Shown here: positions 6,932-16,448 of the stretch, piece by piece
How the letters are laid out: the number at the start of each line of letters is the position of its first letter
How positions within the stretch are numbered: position 1 is the first letter of the stretch
Source of the DNA: Clostridia bacterium
GTDB taxonomy: Bacteria > Bacillota > Clostridia > Christensenellales > Borkfalkiaceae
Length of the DNA stretch: 32,946 nucleotides
Assembly (NCBI GenBank): GCA_017504655.1
Contig: JAFVQT010000002.1
Span: 1-32,946 of the forward strand
Direction: 5' to 3'
Notes under the pieces: model-generated
What the model was told of the DNA's origin: nothing
Database searches by the model: none
The model's input: only the letters and a program-made list of their open reading frames with translations
Made by a program: the position numbers and the translations under genes

Positions 6932-9900
6932 TCAAGCAGCAAACACGGTTATTATGAGATTTGCAACCTCTTCAACCTTTAAATTTTCAGTTTTGAAAAC
7001 CAAGCGCGGGGTCTCGCCTATGCTTAAGGTTACCGCCTGCTTATGCTTTTCTATTTTGTCCATAAACGCTCCGTCGTTTAAGCTTGAAAGACCGTCAAGT
7101 TCTACGTAAGCCTGTCTGCCGGACAACACTATTTTTACCCCACCACGACTCTTTACCGCAAGCTTTAATTCGGCTATAAGTATAAGATTTTCAACCTCGA
7201 GGGGCACTTTTCCGTAATTTTCAAGCAAAGAGCCCACTATTCTGAGCTTGTCCTCACTGCTCTTAATTTCAGCAATTTGCTTGTAGCAATCCATTCTCGA
7301 CGAGCCGGAGCCTATATACGTTTCGGGGATATACGCATTCATCTTTATATCCATTTCAACGTCCCTTTCCACTTGCTTTTCACCAAGACTTTCTTTTAAA
7401 AGCTTACTGTAAAGCTCGTAACCGATTCTGTCCATATGTCCGTGCTGCTCCTTGCCCAGCACGTTGCCTGCGCCCCTTATTTCCAAGTCGCGCATTGCTA
7501 TTTTATAACCGCTGCCCATCTCGGTAAACTCCATTAATGCCGAAAGTCTTTTATACGCCGATTCCGAAAGCACCTTATCCCTTTTAAAGGTAAAGTAAGC
7601 GTGAGCAAGCCTGTCGCTTCTGCCAACTCTTCCCTTTAGCTGATAAAGGGTTGAAAGACCTAAGAAATCGCTATCTATGACTATCAGTGTGTTTGCTCTT
7701 GGCAGGTCAATACCGTTTTCGATTATAGTAGTTGCTATTAAAACGTCATACTCGCCGTCGTAAAACCTCATAACGCTGTCTTCAAGCGTCTTTCTGTCCA
7801 TCTGTCCGTGCGCGACGACTATCCTTGCTTCGGGCAAAACAGCCTTTACCGTGTCGGCAAATTTATATATAGTTTCTACTCGGTTATAAAGTATAAGCGC
7901 TTGCCCCTCTCTTGCAAGCTCTCTTCTCACCGCATCGCGGATAAGAGCCTCGCTTTCCTCTAAAACGTACGTTTGTACGGGTATTCTTACGCTTGGCGGG
8001 GTATGAATCGTACTGATATCCCTGATGCCCGAAAGTGACATATGCAGGGTTCTCGGAATTGGCGTTGCGGTCATAGTAAGCGTATCTACGTTTTCTTTTA
8101 AAAGCTTTAACTGCTCTTTATGCTCTACACCAAATCTCTGCTCCTCGTCGAGAATCAACAGTCCTAAGTCGTTAAAGACTATGTCTTTACCGAATAGCCT
8201 ATGAGTACCTATAACAAAGTCTATTTCTCCCCTTTCAAGCCTTTGTATAACGTCCTTTTGCTGAACGGCGGTTCTGAATCTGTTTAAGGATGCTATTCTT
8301 ATACCAAAGCCCTCAAACCTTTGCTTTGCAGCTCTGTAATGCTGCTCGCAAAGAATAGTGGTAGGACAAACTAACGCAACCTGCTTTCCGTCTAAAACAG
8401 CCTTGAACGCAGACCTGAAGGCGACCTCGGTTTTACCAAAGCCAACGTCACCGCACAAAAGCCTGTCCATAACCTTGGGGCTTTCCATATCCGCTTTAAT
8501 CTCCTTTACAGACTGAAGCTGATCCTCGGTTGCCTCAAACTCAAACGCCCTTTCAAACTCCTCGTTCAGTGCGCTGTCCTCGGAGAATACAAAGCCTTGC
8601 TTTTGCTTTCTTGCATTATATAATTTCTTTAAGTCTATAGCCATTGCGGAAATAGACTCTTTTACACGCTGTTTTATTCTTTCAAACTCGTGTCCGCCGA
8701 TTTTGTTAAGCTTTGGCACGTCGCCACCAACGTACTTTGTAAGCCTATCCATCTGGTCGACGCCCACATAAAGGGTATCTCCGCCAAGATAGCGGACTGC
8801 TACGTAGTCCTTGCTACCCTCTTGAGTGGTAATTCTTTCAACGCCTACTACGTGACCTATACCGTGTACCTCGTGCACGGCGTAATCACCTATTTCAGGG
8901 GCTTGGAAGAGGTCGCCCCTCTTTCTCTTAAGCCTTTTTTCTTTTTCCTTTTCAATGTAAATATCACCGGTGCCTACGACTACCAATTTTGCCTGATGAT
9001 ATATAAAACCGCTTGGTAAAAAGTAGGTGGTAACGGCGGCAACGCCGGAAGGCAAGTGCGTATCGTCTGCTCTTACAACAGTTACACCGTGCTCATACAT
9101 TTGCTCGGCAAGATTTTCTGCCCTCTGCGTGTTTCCGCAACAGATTAAAACCCTATATCCGTTATATTTCCACGTTGCAACGTCTTTAAAAAGGTCGGTG
9201 GGCTTTGCCGAATATCTGGTAATGGGAGAGCACTTAAACGAGTACGTTCTCAGCGGATTGAAAAAGCTTATTGCAGTCGTGATATTTTGAAATGCAACCC
9301 TTCTGAGAGAATTTAAACGGGAAAGCACAGCGTTACTGTCGGAAAGCTGTTTTATTGTAAAATCAAACGCCTTGCCTGCTCTGCTTAGCGTGAGGGTTCT
9401 TTCCGTATGCTCCTTTATAACCGCAGAAAGCCCGTCCGCAAGTATTTTACACTCGTCGTAAACAACCGTTGCCCCGTAAGGTATATACTGCGAAAAATCG
9501 TCTGTTACAGTGGGTAATATCGGCATTGCAAACTGCAGGCAATCGGCAGTTAAGTTACCGCTGTCAATCTTCTCGTTAAGCTCTTCGGCTATTTTTCTTG
9601 CATCACTTCTGACTGCAAGAGTGCTGAATTTGAAAAGCGATTGCTTTATTCTATCCTTTATCCCCTCTGTATCCTGAGGTAAGATAAGGGCGTCGGTCGC
9701 TACGATTGCAGTAAGCTCTGTTACACTCTCTTTATTTTCCTTATCGTCGGGAGAATATCTTTTCAGTGTTTCAGCCTCGTCGCCGAAAAAGTCTACCCTA
9801 TACACCTTATCCTCGTTTATAGGAAAAACCTCGAAAATATCTCCTCTTAGCGCAAACGTACCCTTTTCGTCGGCAAACTCCTGCCTTTTATAGCCCATAA

Positions 9901-10345
9901 GCACAAGGCTTTGTGATAGGTCTGAAAGATCGTACTCCTCACCCTTTTTTATATTTATATAAGGTATAGCCTTTGGGAACAGCTGGGTTAAGCTCTCTAA
10001 GGTTGTTACTATTATCTGCGCACCGCTTTTTATTTTGTAAAGAGCGGAAAGTCGCTGATACAGCCTTTCCTTGTTAAACGCAGCTTTAAACAGAAGAACG
10101 TCGTCTTTCGGCGGTAATAAAACCACCTCTTTACCGCTTATACACCTAATTTGCTCGGCAACACGCGCACCGTAAAGCATGTCCTTTGCAATATACACTA
10201 CAGGTGTGCCAATCATAGATGCCAAGTGACATTTTTCCGCAAAGGTAACGCCAAACACCGCAGAGGGCAACCCACTGCGGACGTCGTTTGCGAGATTTTC
10301 GAAATCTACGCCTAAATTGTCAAAAGCTAAATAATTTCTAAGCAT
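6932..10345 (-). CDS. mfd: transcription-repair coupling factor Mfd
   Basis: The 1137-aa protein is a full-length Mfd, the ATP-driven translocase that removes RNA polymerase stalled at DNA lesions and recruits UvrA. In order it shows a UvrB-like N-terminal part, the RNA polymerase interaction domain near residues 480-550 (DYAVHEVHGIGHVVG), helicase motif I near 630 (GDVGFGKTE), the DEEQ box near 732, TATPIPRTL, the GRVGRS motif, and the C-terminal TRCF domain. It follows pth by 63 bases. The ATG has no evident ribosome site, and a G+C-rich hairpin with a short T-run ends just before it. An in-frame TGA upstream rules out a longer start. Confidence 0.97.
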   Translation of the reverse strand: MLRNYLAFDNLGVDFENLANDVRSGLPSAVFGVTFAEKCHLASMIGTPVVYIAKDMLYGARVAEQIRCISGKEVVLLPPKDDVLLFKAAFNKERLYQRLSALYKIKSGAQIIVTTLESLTQLFPKAIPYINIKKGEEYDLSDLSQSLVLMGYKRQEFADEKGTFALRGDIFEVFPINEDKVYRVDFFGDEAETLKRYSPDDKENKESVTELTAIVATDALILPQDTEGIKDRIKQSLFKFSTLAVRSDARKIAEELNEKIDSGNLTADCLQFAMPILPTVTDDFSQYIPYGATVVYDECKILADGLSAVIKEHTERTLTLSRAGKAFDFTIKQLSDSNAVLSRLNSLRRVAFQNITTAISFFNPLRTYSFKCSPITRYSAKPTDLFKDVATWKYNGYRVLICCGNTQRAENLAEQMYEHGVTVVRADDTHLPSGVAAVTTYFLPSGFIYHQAKLVVVGTGDIYIEKEKEKRLKRKRGDLFQAPEIGDYAVHEVHGIGHVVGVERITTQEGSKDYVAVRYLGGDTLYVGVDQMDRLTKYVGGDVPKLNKIGGHEFERIKQRVKESISAMAIDLKKLYNARKQKQGFVFSEDSALNEEFERAFEFEATEDQLQSVKEIKADMESPKVMDRLLCGDVGFGKTEVAFRSAFKAVLDGKQVALVCPTTILCEQHYRAAKQRFEGFGIRIASLNRFRTAVQQKDVIQRLERGEIDFVIGTHRLFGKDIVFNDLGLLILDEEQRFGVEHKEQLKLLKENVDTLTMTATPIPRTLHMSLSGIRDISTIHTPPSVRIPVQTYVLEESEALIRDAVRRELAREGQALILYNRVETIYKFADTVKAVLPEARIVVAHGQMDRKTLEDSVMRFYDGEYDVLIATTIIENGIDLPRANTLIVIDSDFLGLSTLYQLKGRVGRSDRLAHAYFTFKRDKVLSESAYKRLSALMEFTEMGSGYKIAMRDLEIRGAGNVLGKEQHGHMDRIGYELYSKLLKESLGEKQVERDVEMDIKMNAYIPETYIGSGSSRMDCYKQIAEIKSSEDKLRIVGSLLENYGKVPLEVENLILIAELKLAVKSRGGVKIVLSGRQAYVELDGLSSLNDGAFMDKIEKHKQAVTLSIGETPRLVFKTENLKVEEVANLIITVFAA

Positions 10346-10408
10346 ATATAAAAATGCGTTACCGTTTGTTCATTATGGCAACGCCACCTTTAGTAGTGTC
10401 TGCTACGG

Positions 10409-10981
10409 TTACTGCGGTTTCACGGCGTTAAACTTACACATCACGTCTTCAATCTTCACGCCGTGAATAAACGCATCCGACGCGTCTACCGCAACTCCTA
10501 CTGACAGACGGAAGCGAGGCTCATCCTCCTTTCTTATATCGGAAAGCACGTAATCTATAATTTCGTAATCAACCTCGGGCTTAGTGCCTATACGCACCCT
10601 TGGAAAATCGGTTGAGCCAAGCCTTTGAACTATGCTTCTCATACCGTTATGCGTACCTGCAGAGCCGTTTGCCCTTATTCTGACATAGCCGATGGCAATA
10701 TCTAAATCGTCGTAAATAACGAGAATATCTTTAGTTGGGATCTTATAAAAAGCAGAGAGCTCCTGAACGCAATCTCCACTTAAATTCATATAGGTTTGAG
10801 GCTTTAAAAATATAACCTTTTCGCCAGAAATATTCTTTTCACCGTAAATACCCTTAAAGCCCTTTTTATTAAAGCTTACCCCATGCTTTTCGGCAAGTAA
10901 TTCCACTGCCATAAAACCGAGGTTGTGTAAATTTTTTAGGTATTTAAGACCGGGGTTTCCAAGCCCTACGACGAGTTTCAT
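10409..10981 (-). CDS. pth: peptidyl-tRNA hydrolase
   Basis: The 190-aa protein has the expected length and motifs of bacterial Pth: GLGNPG at residues 6-11, the catalytic His19 (NLHNLGF), the TYMNLSG loop, VIYDDLDIAIG, and GTHNGMRS. It cleaves peptidyl-tRNA dropped from ribosomes so that the tRNA can be recycled. It lies between prs and mfd in an order conserved in many Bacillota, with AAGGAG before the ATG. The gene is intact. Confidence 0.97.
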   Translation of the reverse strand: MKLVVGLGNPGLKYLKNLHNLGFMAVELLAEKHGVSFNKKGFKGIYGEKNISGEKVIFLKPQTYMNLSGDCVQELSAFYKIPTKDILVIYDDLDIAIGYVRIRANGSAGTHNGMRSIVQRLGSTDFPRVRIGTKPEVDYEIIDYVLSDIRKEDEPRFRLSVGVAVDASDAFIHGVKIEDVMCKFNAVKPQ

Positions 10982-11001
10982 GCTGTTCTCCTTATAAATA
11001 A

Positions 11002-11026
11002 CGGGCGACGGTTACCCGCTCGCCCG
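11002..11026 (-). terminator. hairpin between prs and pth
   Basis: A 7-bp stem (CGGGCGA/TCGCCCG) continues into a 3-bp inner stem with a tetraloop, with one unpaired base between them. On the minus strand TTATTTAT follows, then the pth ribosome site. The T-run is weak, so it may be a partial terminator or an mRNA-stability element that sets the prs to pth ratio. Confidence 0.5.
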
Positions 11027-11040
11027 CATAAACTGTTATA

Positions 11041-11997
11041 TTAGTTTTCGTTGTCGTAAATATCGGACATCTTTCTATCAAAATAGATGTTTTCGATAGC
11101 GATTGCAAAAAGCTTAGCAACAGATAAAACCTCAATTTTATCAAGCATCTTCTCTTCGGTCAAAGGAATAGTATCCAAAACGATGAGCTTAGTAATCGGA
11201 GAGTTTTTAATTCTCTCGATAGCAGGACCGCTGAGGACGGCGTGCGTACAGCAAGCGTATATTTCGCTTGCACCGTTTGCGTGAAGAGCTTCCGCTCCCT
11301 GGCAAATGGTACCTGCAGTATCTATCATATCGTCTACCATAAGACATCTCTTACCCTTTACGTCACCGATAATATTCATAACCTCGACTTGGTTAGCCTT
11401 AGGTCTTCTCTTATCAATAATTGCCATAGGGCAGTTAAGCTTAGCGGCAACGTTTCTTGCTCTGGTTACTGAGCCCATATCGGGAGAAACAACCATAAAA
11501 TCGTCACCGACGATTTTCTTGAAATATCTGTAAAGAAGAGGACCGCCCACCAAATGGTCAACGGGAATATCAAAAAAGCCTTGAATTTGAGCTGCGTGAA
11601 GATCCATCGTTAAAATTCTGTCTGCGCCCGCAGAGGTGATTATATCTGCAACGAGCTTTGCAGTAATTGGATCTCTTGCCCTTGACTTTCTGTCCTGTCT
11701 TGCATATCCAAAATACGGAACAACAGCAGTGATTCTACCTGCAGATGCTCTTCTTGCAGCGTCAATCATAATTAAAAGCTCCATAAGGTTCTCGTTTACG
11801 GGAGCACAGGTAGATTGGATAATGAAAACGTCTCTACCTCTAACTGTTTCACAAAGATGAACGCTGGTTTCTCCGTCACTGAAATGACCAACCTCTACGT
11901 TACTCAAAGGAAGCTTGAGCTCCTTTGCAATAGCCTCAGCCAAAGCTCTGTTAGAGTTGCCTGCAAAAAGCTTGATTTCCGTACCGTGTGTAATCAT
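11041..11997 (-). CDS. prs: ribose-phosphate pyrophosphokinase
   Basis: The 318-aa protein is PRPP synthetase, which makes 5-phosphoribosyl-1-diphosphate from ribose 5-phosphate and ATP for nucleotide, histidine and tryptophan synthesis. Typical class I signatures are visible: [16 protein letters not shown] at the N-terminus, the FGYARQDRK loop, the [13 protein letters not shown] segment, [13 protein letters not shown], and the PRPP-binding [10 protein letters not shown] near residue 215. A GGAGG site precedes the ATG and a strong promoter lies upstream. It heads the prs-pth-mfd cluster. Confidence 0.98.
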   Translation of the reverse strand: MITHGTEIKLFAGNSNRALAEAIAKELKLPLSNVEVGHFSDGETSVHLCETVRGRDVFIIQSTCAPVNENLMELLIMIDAARRASAGRITAVVPYFGYARQDRKSRARDPITAKLVADIITSAGADRILTMDLHAAQIQGFFDIPVDHLVGGPLLYRYFKKIVGDDFMVVSPDMGSVTRARNVAAKLNCPMAIIDKRRPKANQVEVMNIIGDVKGKRCLMVDDMIDTAGTICQGAEALHANGASEIYACCTHAVLSGPAIERIKNSPITKLIVLDTIPLTEEKMLDKIEVLSVAKLFAIAIENIYFDRKMSDIYDNEN

Positions 11998-12054
11998 ATG
12001 TCCTCCGAATGTATTATATTGTTTGGTAATATGCTCTGTGCATACGCATTTATT

Positions 12055-12083
12055 ATTATAAACAATAATAAAAAAATATGCAA
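12055..12083 (-). promoter_or_regulatory. promoter of prs-pth-mfd
   Basis: TTGCAT (12078-12083) and a perfect TATAAT (12055-12060) with a 17-base spacer lie on the minus strand between tadA and prs. No convincing terminator separates tadA from this promoter, so some read-through from the upstream operon is possible. Confidence 0.82.
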
Positions 12084-12129
12084 GCGTAAATACCCCGTTT
12101 TTTATACTAAAAATTTAAAATTTTTATAT

Positions 12130-12591
12130 TTACTCCTTGGGCTTTCGCCTTGCTCTGAAGAATTCCTTTATTATGTCCGAGCACTCAGCCTCTAAAAGCC
12201 CGCCTTCAAAATCGGTGACGTGGTTTAATCCGCTTTCAGACAAAATGTTAAACTTGCTTACGACTCCACCGCCTTTTTGCTCGTACGCACCAAACCACAC
12301 CTTTTTAATTCTTGAGTTGGCAATAGCCCCTGCGCACATAGCGCACGGCTCTAAGGTAACGTACATTTCCATGCCGTCAAGTCGCCAGTCTTTAATTTTT
12401 CTGCACGCCTTTTCTATCGCTAAAATTTCAGCGTGAGCAGTTGCAAGCCTTTTAGTCTGGCGCATATTGTACGCCCTTGCAATTATCTTGCCGTCGCAAA
12501 CTATTACGCAACCGATTGGCACTTCCTCTGCTTTTTCTGCCTTTTTTGCCTCTTTCAGCGCAGATTTCATAAACTTTTCGTTAATATTCAT
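12130..12591 (-). CDS. tadA: tRNA-specific adenosine deaminase
   Basis: The 153-aa zinc enzyme converts wobble adenosine 34 to inosine in tRNA-Arg(ACG). Zinc ligands and the proton-shuttle Glu are present: His53-Ala-Glu55 and Pro82-Cys83-Ala-Met-Cys86. The N-terminus (MKSALKEAKKAEKAEEVPIGCVIV) is the family standard. It is the last gene of a long minus-strand run, 6 bases after rlmH, with an AGGAAG ribosome site. Confidence 0.96.
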   Translation of the reverse strand: MNINEKFMKSALKEAKKAEKAEEVPIGCVIVCDGKIIARAYNMRQTKRLATAHAEILAIEKACRKIKDWRLDGMEMYVTLEPCAMCAGAIANSRIKKVWFGAYEQKGGGVVSKFNILSESGLNHVTDFEGGLLEAECSDIIKEFFRARRKPKE

Positions 12592-12597
12592 ATCTTC

Positions 12598-13071
12598 CTA
12601 CTTATGATACTCAGAGCCTGCGTTTATGGCGAACGCCCTATATAGCTGCTCCGTTGCCATAACTCTCATAAGCGTGTGAGGAAAGGTCATATCCGAAAAA
12701 GAAATCTTTTCCTTGCAAAGAGCCTTTACCCTTTCGTCTATGCCGTAGCTGCCGCCTATGATAAAGCATATTTCGCCCTCGCCCCTATCGGTAAGGGCTT
12801 TTATTTTTTTAGCAAGCTCCTCCGAGCTTAATTTTTTACCCTCTATAGCAAGAGCTATAGGATAGCCTTTTACGGCATTTTCTATCCTCTCTCCCTCTAC
12901 GGCTAAAATCTTTTTGATATCCGATGCGGAGGGGTTTTTAAAATTTTCTTCCTTTACCTCAATCAGCGAAAAGTCACAATAGCCCTTAAGCCTTTTGCTA
13001 TACTCCGAAATAGCCTCGGTAAAATATTTTTCTTTGACCTTGCCTACTGCAACGAGCTTGATTTTTATCAT
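12598..13071 (-). CDS. rlmH: 23S rRNA (pseudouridine1915-N3)-methyltransferase RlmH
   Basis: The 157-aa SPOUT methyltransferase modifies pseudouridine 1915 in helix 69 of 23S rRNA on the assembled ribosome. Family signatures are clear: MIKIKLVAVGKVKEKYF at the start, the SAM-binding IGGSYGID near residue 105, SDMTFPHTLMRVMATEQLYRA, and the terminal YHK. It lies 4 bases after the CPBP protease gene and 6 before tadA. Confidence 0.97.
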   Translation of the reverse strand: MIKIKLVAVGKVKEKYFTEAISEYSKRLKGYCDFSLIEVKEENFKNPSASDIKKILAVEGERIENAVKGYPIALAIEGKKLSSEELAKKIKALTDRGEGEICFIIGGSYGIDERVKALCKEKISFSDMTFPHTLMRVMATEQLYRAFAINAGSEYHK

Positions 13072-13075
13072 AATT

Positions 13076-13963
13076 TTACCCTAAAAAAGACGATATCCAC
13101 ATAAGCACGCAAATGACAATACCTGCCAATGCACACAAGAAAAAGCCCTTTAAATTACCCTTTTCCGCCTTGCCGTTATCCTTGCCGATAATAAGAAAAG
13201 CAGTAGTGGCTACAGCGCAAATTATTGCGGGAATAATAATAGCGAGCATCCAACCGCCCTGTACCGCAAAGAGAGTAGGACAAAAATACTCAATGGTAAC
13301 TATTGCAAAATTGTTTAAAAAATGCGCTATCACGGTGGGGACTGTCGACCCGCTTCTGATTGCTATAAGCGAGAATATAAATCCTACTGCAAACTGATAC
13401 GGCGTTTGCATTGGACTCATATGAAATAGCGAAAACAGTAAACCTCCTATCACGGCGTTTAGTATAACACTTCCGCTTTTTATCCCCCTGAGCACTATTC
13501 CCCTCATTGCAATTTCTTCGGCTAAAGCCGGCAAAATACAAACAGTTAAAACAACTGACAGATAGTTTATCGCCGAAAACTCAGGAAGGGTTATAGGGGT
13601 TGCATCGTAGCCGAGCTTTTCAGACAAAAAGTCCACGAAAGCCGTATTTACGTTGCCTAAACCGAAAAATACGGATACGAAAGCCACTAAGGCTATAACG
13701 TAGTATTTAACGTCCGTTTTGGCAAAGCCGCAAACCTTTATAACCGACTCACCCTTTAAATAGACGAAGAACAGGGTTGCGCAAATTATTGCAACCGGAC
13801 TTACCGCAAACGATAGCAGAGCGTATAAATCGGATGTGGCCGGCATTGACGCCGTCACGAGTGAAAACAGCACGCTGAACGCCAAAATAAAAATTATTAC
13901 AAATGAAAAGTACAGCCCCGAAAAGCTCTCGTCGTCTTTAATCAAAGATTCATTTAACATCAT
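13076..13963 (-). CDS. CPBP family intramembrane metalloprotease
   Basis: The 295-aa protein has about eight hydrophobic segments and the CPBP (CAAX protease and bacteriocin-processing, Abi/Rce1) motifs: Glu149-Glu150-x-x-x-Arg154 (EEIAMR), His181 in LFSLFHM, and His214 with Asn218 in AHFLNN. Such membrane proteases cleave prenylated proteins in eukaryotes; bacterial members are linked to bacteriocin immunity or peptide processing. The gene starts one base after the ABC exporter stop. Two adjacent ATGs follow a GGAG; the second (13960) is better spaced. Proximity to an exporter suggests, but does not prove, joint handling of a peptide. Confidence 0.88.
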   Translation of the reverse strand: MMLNESLIKDDESFSGLYFSFVIIFILAFSVLFSLVTASMPATSDLYALLSFAVSPVAIICATLFFVYLKGESVIKVCGFAKTDVKYYVIALVAFVSVFFGLGNVNTAFVDFLSEKLGYDATPITLPEFSAINYLSVVLTVCILPALAEEIAMRGIVLRGIKSGSVILNAVIGGLLFSLFHMSPMQTPYQFAVGFIFSLIAIRSGSTVPTVIAHFLNNFAIVTIEYFCPTLFAVQGGWMLAIIIPAIICAVATTAFLIIGKDNGKAEKGNLKGFFLCALAGIVICVLMWISSFLG

Positions 13964-13964
13964 A

Positions 13965-16448
13965 CTACTCCGAGCGAAGGGCTTTTACAGGGTCCTTCTT
14001 GCTCGCGAGAAGAGAGGGTATAAAACCTGCCATAACCGTGAGCAACGAGGAGCCCAAAACGATGGCGATATAGTTCCACCATCTTAAGAAAACAAAGCCC
14101 GTTACACCGGTCAAATTACCCATTACCGTGTTGAGCGGAATTGCAATAAGCATTGTGAGCAAAAGACCGCAAATACCGGCTACAAGACCTATGACGCCTG
14201 TTTCGGTGACGAACAGCCTTACTACGTCCTTTTTCCTTGCTCCTACAGAACGCAATACGCCTATTTCCTTTGTTCTCTCAATAACCGAAACGTAGGTAAT
14301 AATACCTATCATTATTGAAGAAACTATAAGCGAAATCGACGTTAAAGCAAGCAAAATTGCGCTGACACTGCCGACTACTATTCTGACCACGTCTATAATA
14401 GCACCGACATTATCGGTATAGGTAATATCAGGGTTATCGCCGTTAGTTTCGTTATAAGCATCGAGATACTCAATCAGATAGTCCTTATCCTCAATCGTGT
14501 TGGGATAAAATTTAATCTTTGTGGGAAGCTCCGCATATCCGAGGTCGGAAAGAATATTGTTTAATCTTATTTTATCACCCGTAGCAATAACGCTTCTGTC
14601 TAAAACGCTGACCGAGGTATCGTTAAACTGAGCCTGAACGATTGCAGAGCTGTATGAGTTTTCTATCACCAACTCATTAAGCGACGGCAAATAAGCGATA
14701 GGTGAAGTAAACATTCCGTATTGCGTGTCGTCGTTAAGCTTGATTATACCTACTATTTTAAGCGTTTTTGAGCCCCCGTCCGTTTCGGGAACGACGTCAA
14801 AGCAGTTTACCTTAACGCCGAGCTCGTTTATAAGCTTTATAAATTCGTTTTTATTAAGCTCGCCCTCTATTGTAGAAAGAAGGGTTTCGCTCCTGTAATA
14901 TTTGTGAATGTGTTTTGCGAGCGATATTGTTTTATCTGCATAAAACCCGCCGTCACGCTCAACGTAGTAATCGTCGTTTAATACTAAATGATACTCGTTC
15001 AGCTCGGGAGTGTTTAAAATCTCCTCGTAGGTATAGTGAGTTTTCTCCTCGTCGATCGCATACACGTCTAAAAGATAGGTCGCAAGCACTGTGTCGGCAA
15101 CGGCAGAATTTTTGTCTACCACCAAAAGCAATTCCTCCGGATTTTCGGGATATTTGCCCGCCACCAAATGATACTGGTCCTCTAAAATACTTCTGTCGGG
15201 TGGTAAGCACGCCCACTTTTTTGCATCGTCTAAAACGCTTACCTCCTTTAAAATTTCCGTATTAGAGTAAATCGGCAGTCTTACGTTTTTATAAACCCTC
15301 TTGCTGACGTTTTTAACAGCGTCGTATCTAACCCTGTTGCTGTCAAGACCCTTTAAATAGTCGACAAAATGGGTTGAAATCTCGTTGGTTATATTTTGAG
15401 GCTGCATATTTTTAAGGGCGTGGTTTATCAAAACACTCTCTATCGGTCCCTTTTCCTCATCTCCCTTGGCCGTTGAGTTTATGTATCCCAAAATCTCGTC
15501 TATCTGATAATTATAATCACTCGTGCTTACAGTTATGGGCACGCTTGACATGGTGTCCTTTTGCACTTTATCTATAAAGGCGTTTAATCCGTTGTGGCAG
15601 GCAAGAACCAGGGCTATACCTATTATTGCTATTGATGATGCAACCGAGGTAAGTGCAGTACGTATCTTTTTGCCCGCCAGATTCTTTATACTGAGCTTTG
15701 CAGCCAAGGTATAAGGCATATGCGACTGCTTTTTCTTCTTTTCTTCTTGCTTTTTTTCCGTGTCAGTAGCCTTGAACGGCTTATCGTCTGTTACGACTAA
15801 GCCATCCTTCATTCTTATGGTACGGGTTGCGTATTCGCTTGCAAGCTCCGCATTGTGGGTAACCATTACGACTAACCTGTCTTTGGAAATCTCCTTGAGC
15901 AGATCCATTATTTTAACGCTGTTTTCACTGTCAAGCGCACCGGTCGGCTCGTCGGCGAGAATCATTTTAGGATTGTTAACCAATGCTCTTGCTATTGCGA
16001 CCCTTTGCATTTCACCGCCCGAAAGCTGGCGCGGAGTTTTTCTTAAATGCTCCGAAAGCCCTACGTCTACGAGGGCTTGAATTGCTCTTTTTCTCCTTTC
16101 CTCTCTACCGATTCCGCTTATAACGAGAGCTGTTTCTACGTTTTCCAAAACCGTTTGATGAGATATGAGATTATAGCTTTGGAATACAAATCCGACCTTA
16201 CGGCTCCTGTAGGTATCCCAATCGACGTCAGTAAAATGTTTAGTTGACTTTCCGTCTATAATCAAATCGCCGGACGTATATCTGTCAAGACCGCCTATTA
16301 TGTTTAACAAGGTCGTCTTTCCGCATCCCGACGGACCTAAAACACAAACAAACTCGGAATCGCGCATATCTAAGGTAACACCCTTCAACGCATGCACCTT
16401 TCTCTCGTCCGTATTATACGTCTTTTTTATACCCTTGAGTTGAATCAT
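13965..16448 (-). CDS. ABC exporter, fused ATPase and MacB/FtsX-type permease
   Basis: This 827-aa single-chain type VII (MacB-like) ABC protein has an N-terminal ATPase with Walker A at residues 38-46 (GPSGCGKTT), signature LSGGEMQ at 142-148, Walker B MILADEP at 162-168 and His198. A first membrane helix near 260-285, a large extracellular domain, and three C-terminal helices of the FtsX fold follow. Such mechanotransmission proteins export peptides or lipoproteins, or resist antimicrobials. I start at the ATG at 16448, which overlaps the preceding stop as ATGA with GGAGAAG upstream; a TTG five codons earlier is possible but less likely. Substrate unknown. Confidence 0.93.
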   Translation of the reverse strand: MIQLKGIKKTYNTDERKVHALKGVTLDMRDSEFVCVLGPSGCGKTTLLNIIGGLDRYTSGDLIIDGKSTKHFTDVDWDTYRSRKVGFVFQSYNLISHQTVLENVETALVISGIGREERRKRAIQALVDVGLSEHLRKTPRQLSGGEMQRVAIARALVNNPKMILADEPTGALDSENSVKIMDLLKEISKDRLVVMVTHNAELASEYATRTIRMKDGLVVTDDKPFKATDTEKKQEEKKKKQSHMPYTLAAKLSIKNLAGKKIRTALTSVASSIAIIGIALVLACHNGLNAFIDKVQKDTMSSVPITVSTSDYNYQIDEILGYINSTAKGDEEKGPIESVLINHALKNMQPQNITNEISTHFVDYLKGLDSNRVRYDAVKNVSKRVYKNVRLPIYSNTEILKEVSVLDDAKKWACLPPDRSILEDQYHLVAGKYPENPEELLLVVDKNSAVADTVLATYLLDVYAIDEEKTHYTYEEILNTPELNEYHLVLNDDYYVERDGGFYADKTISLAKHIHKYYRSETLLSTIEGELNKNEFIKLINELGVKVNCFDVVPETDGGSKTLKIVGIIKLNDDTQYGMFTSPIAYLPSLNELVIENSYSSAIVQAQFNDTSVSVLDRSVIATGDKIRLNNILSDLGYAELPTKIKFYPNTIEDKDYLIEYLDAYNETNGDNPDITYTDNVGAIIDVVRIVVGSVSAILLALTSISLIVSSIMIGIITYVSVIERTKEIGVLRSVGARKKDVVRLFVTETGVIGLVAGICGLLLTMLIAIPLNTVMGNLTGVTGFVFLRWWNYIAIVLGSSLLTVMAGFIPSLLASKKDPVKALRSE

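Noticed and set aside
12084..12129. Terminator after tadA
   Set aside because: The A+T-rich inverted repeats (AAAAATTT and similar) form no stable stem, so no terminator is called.
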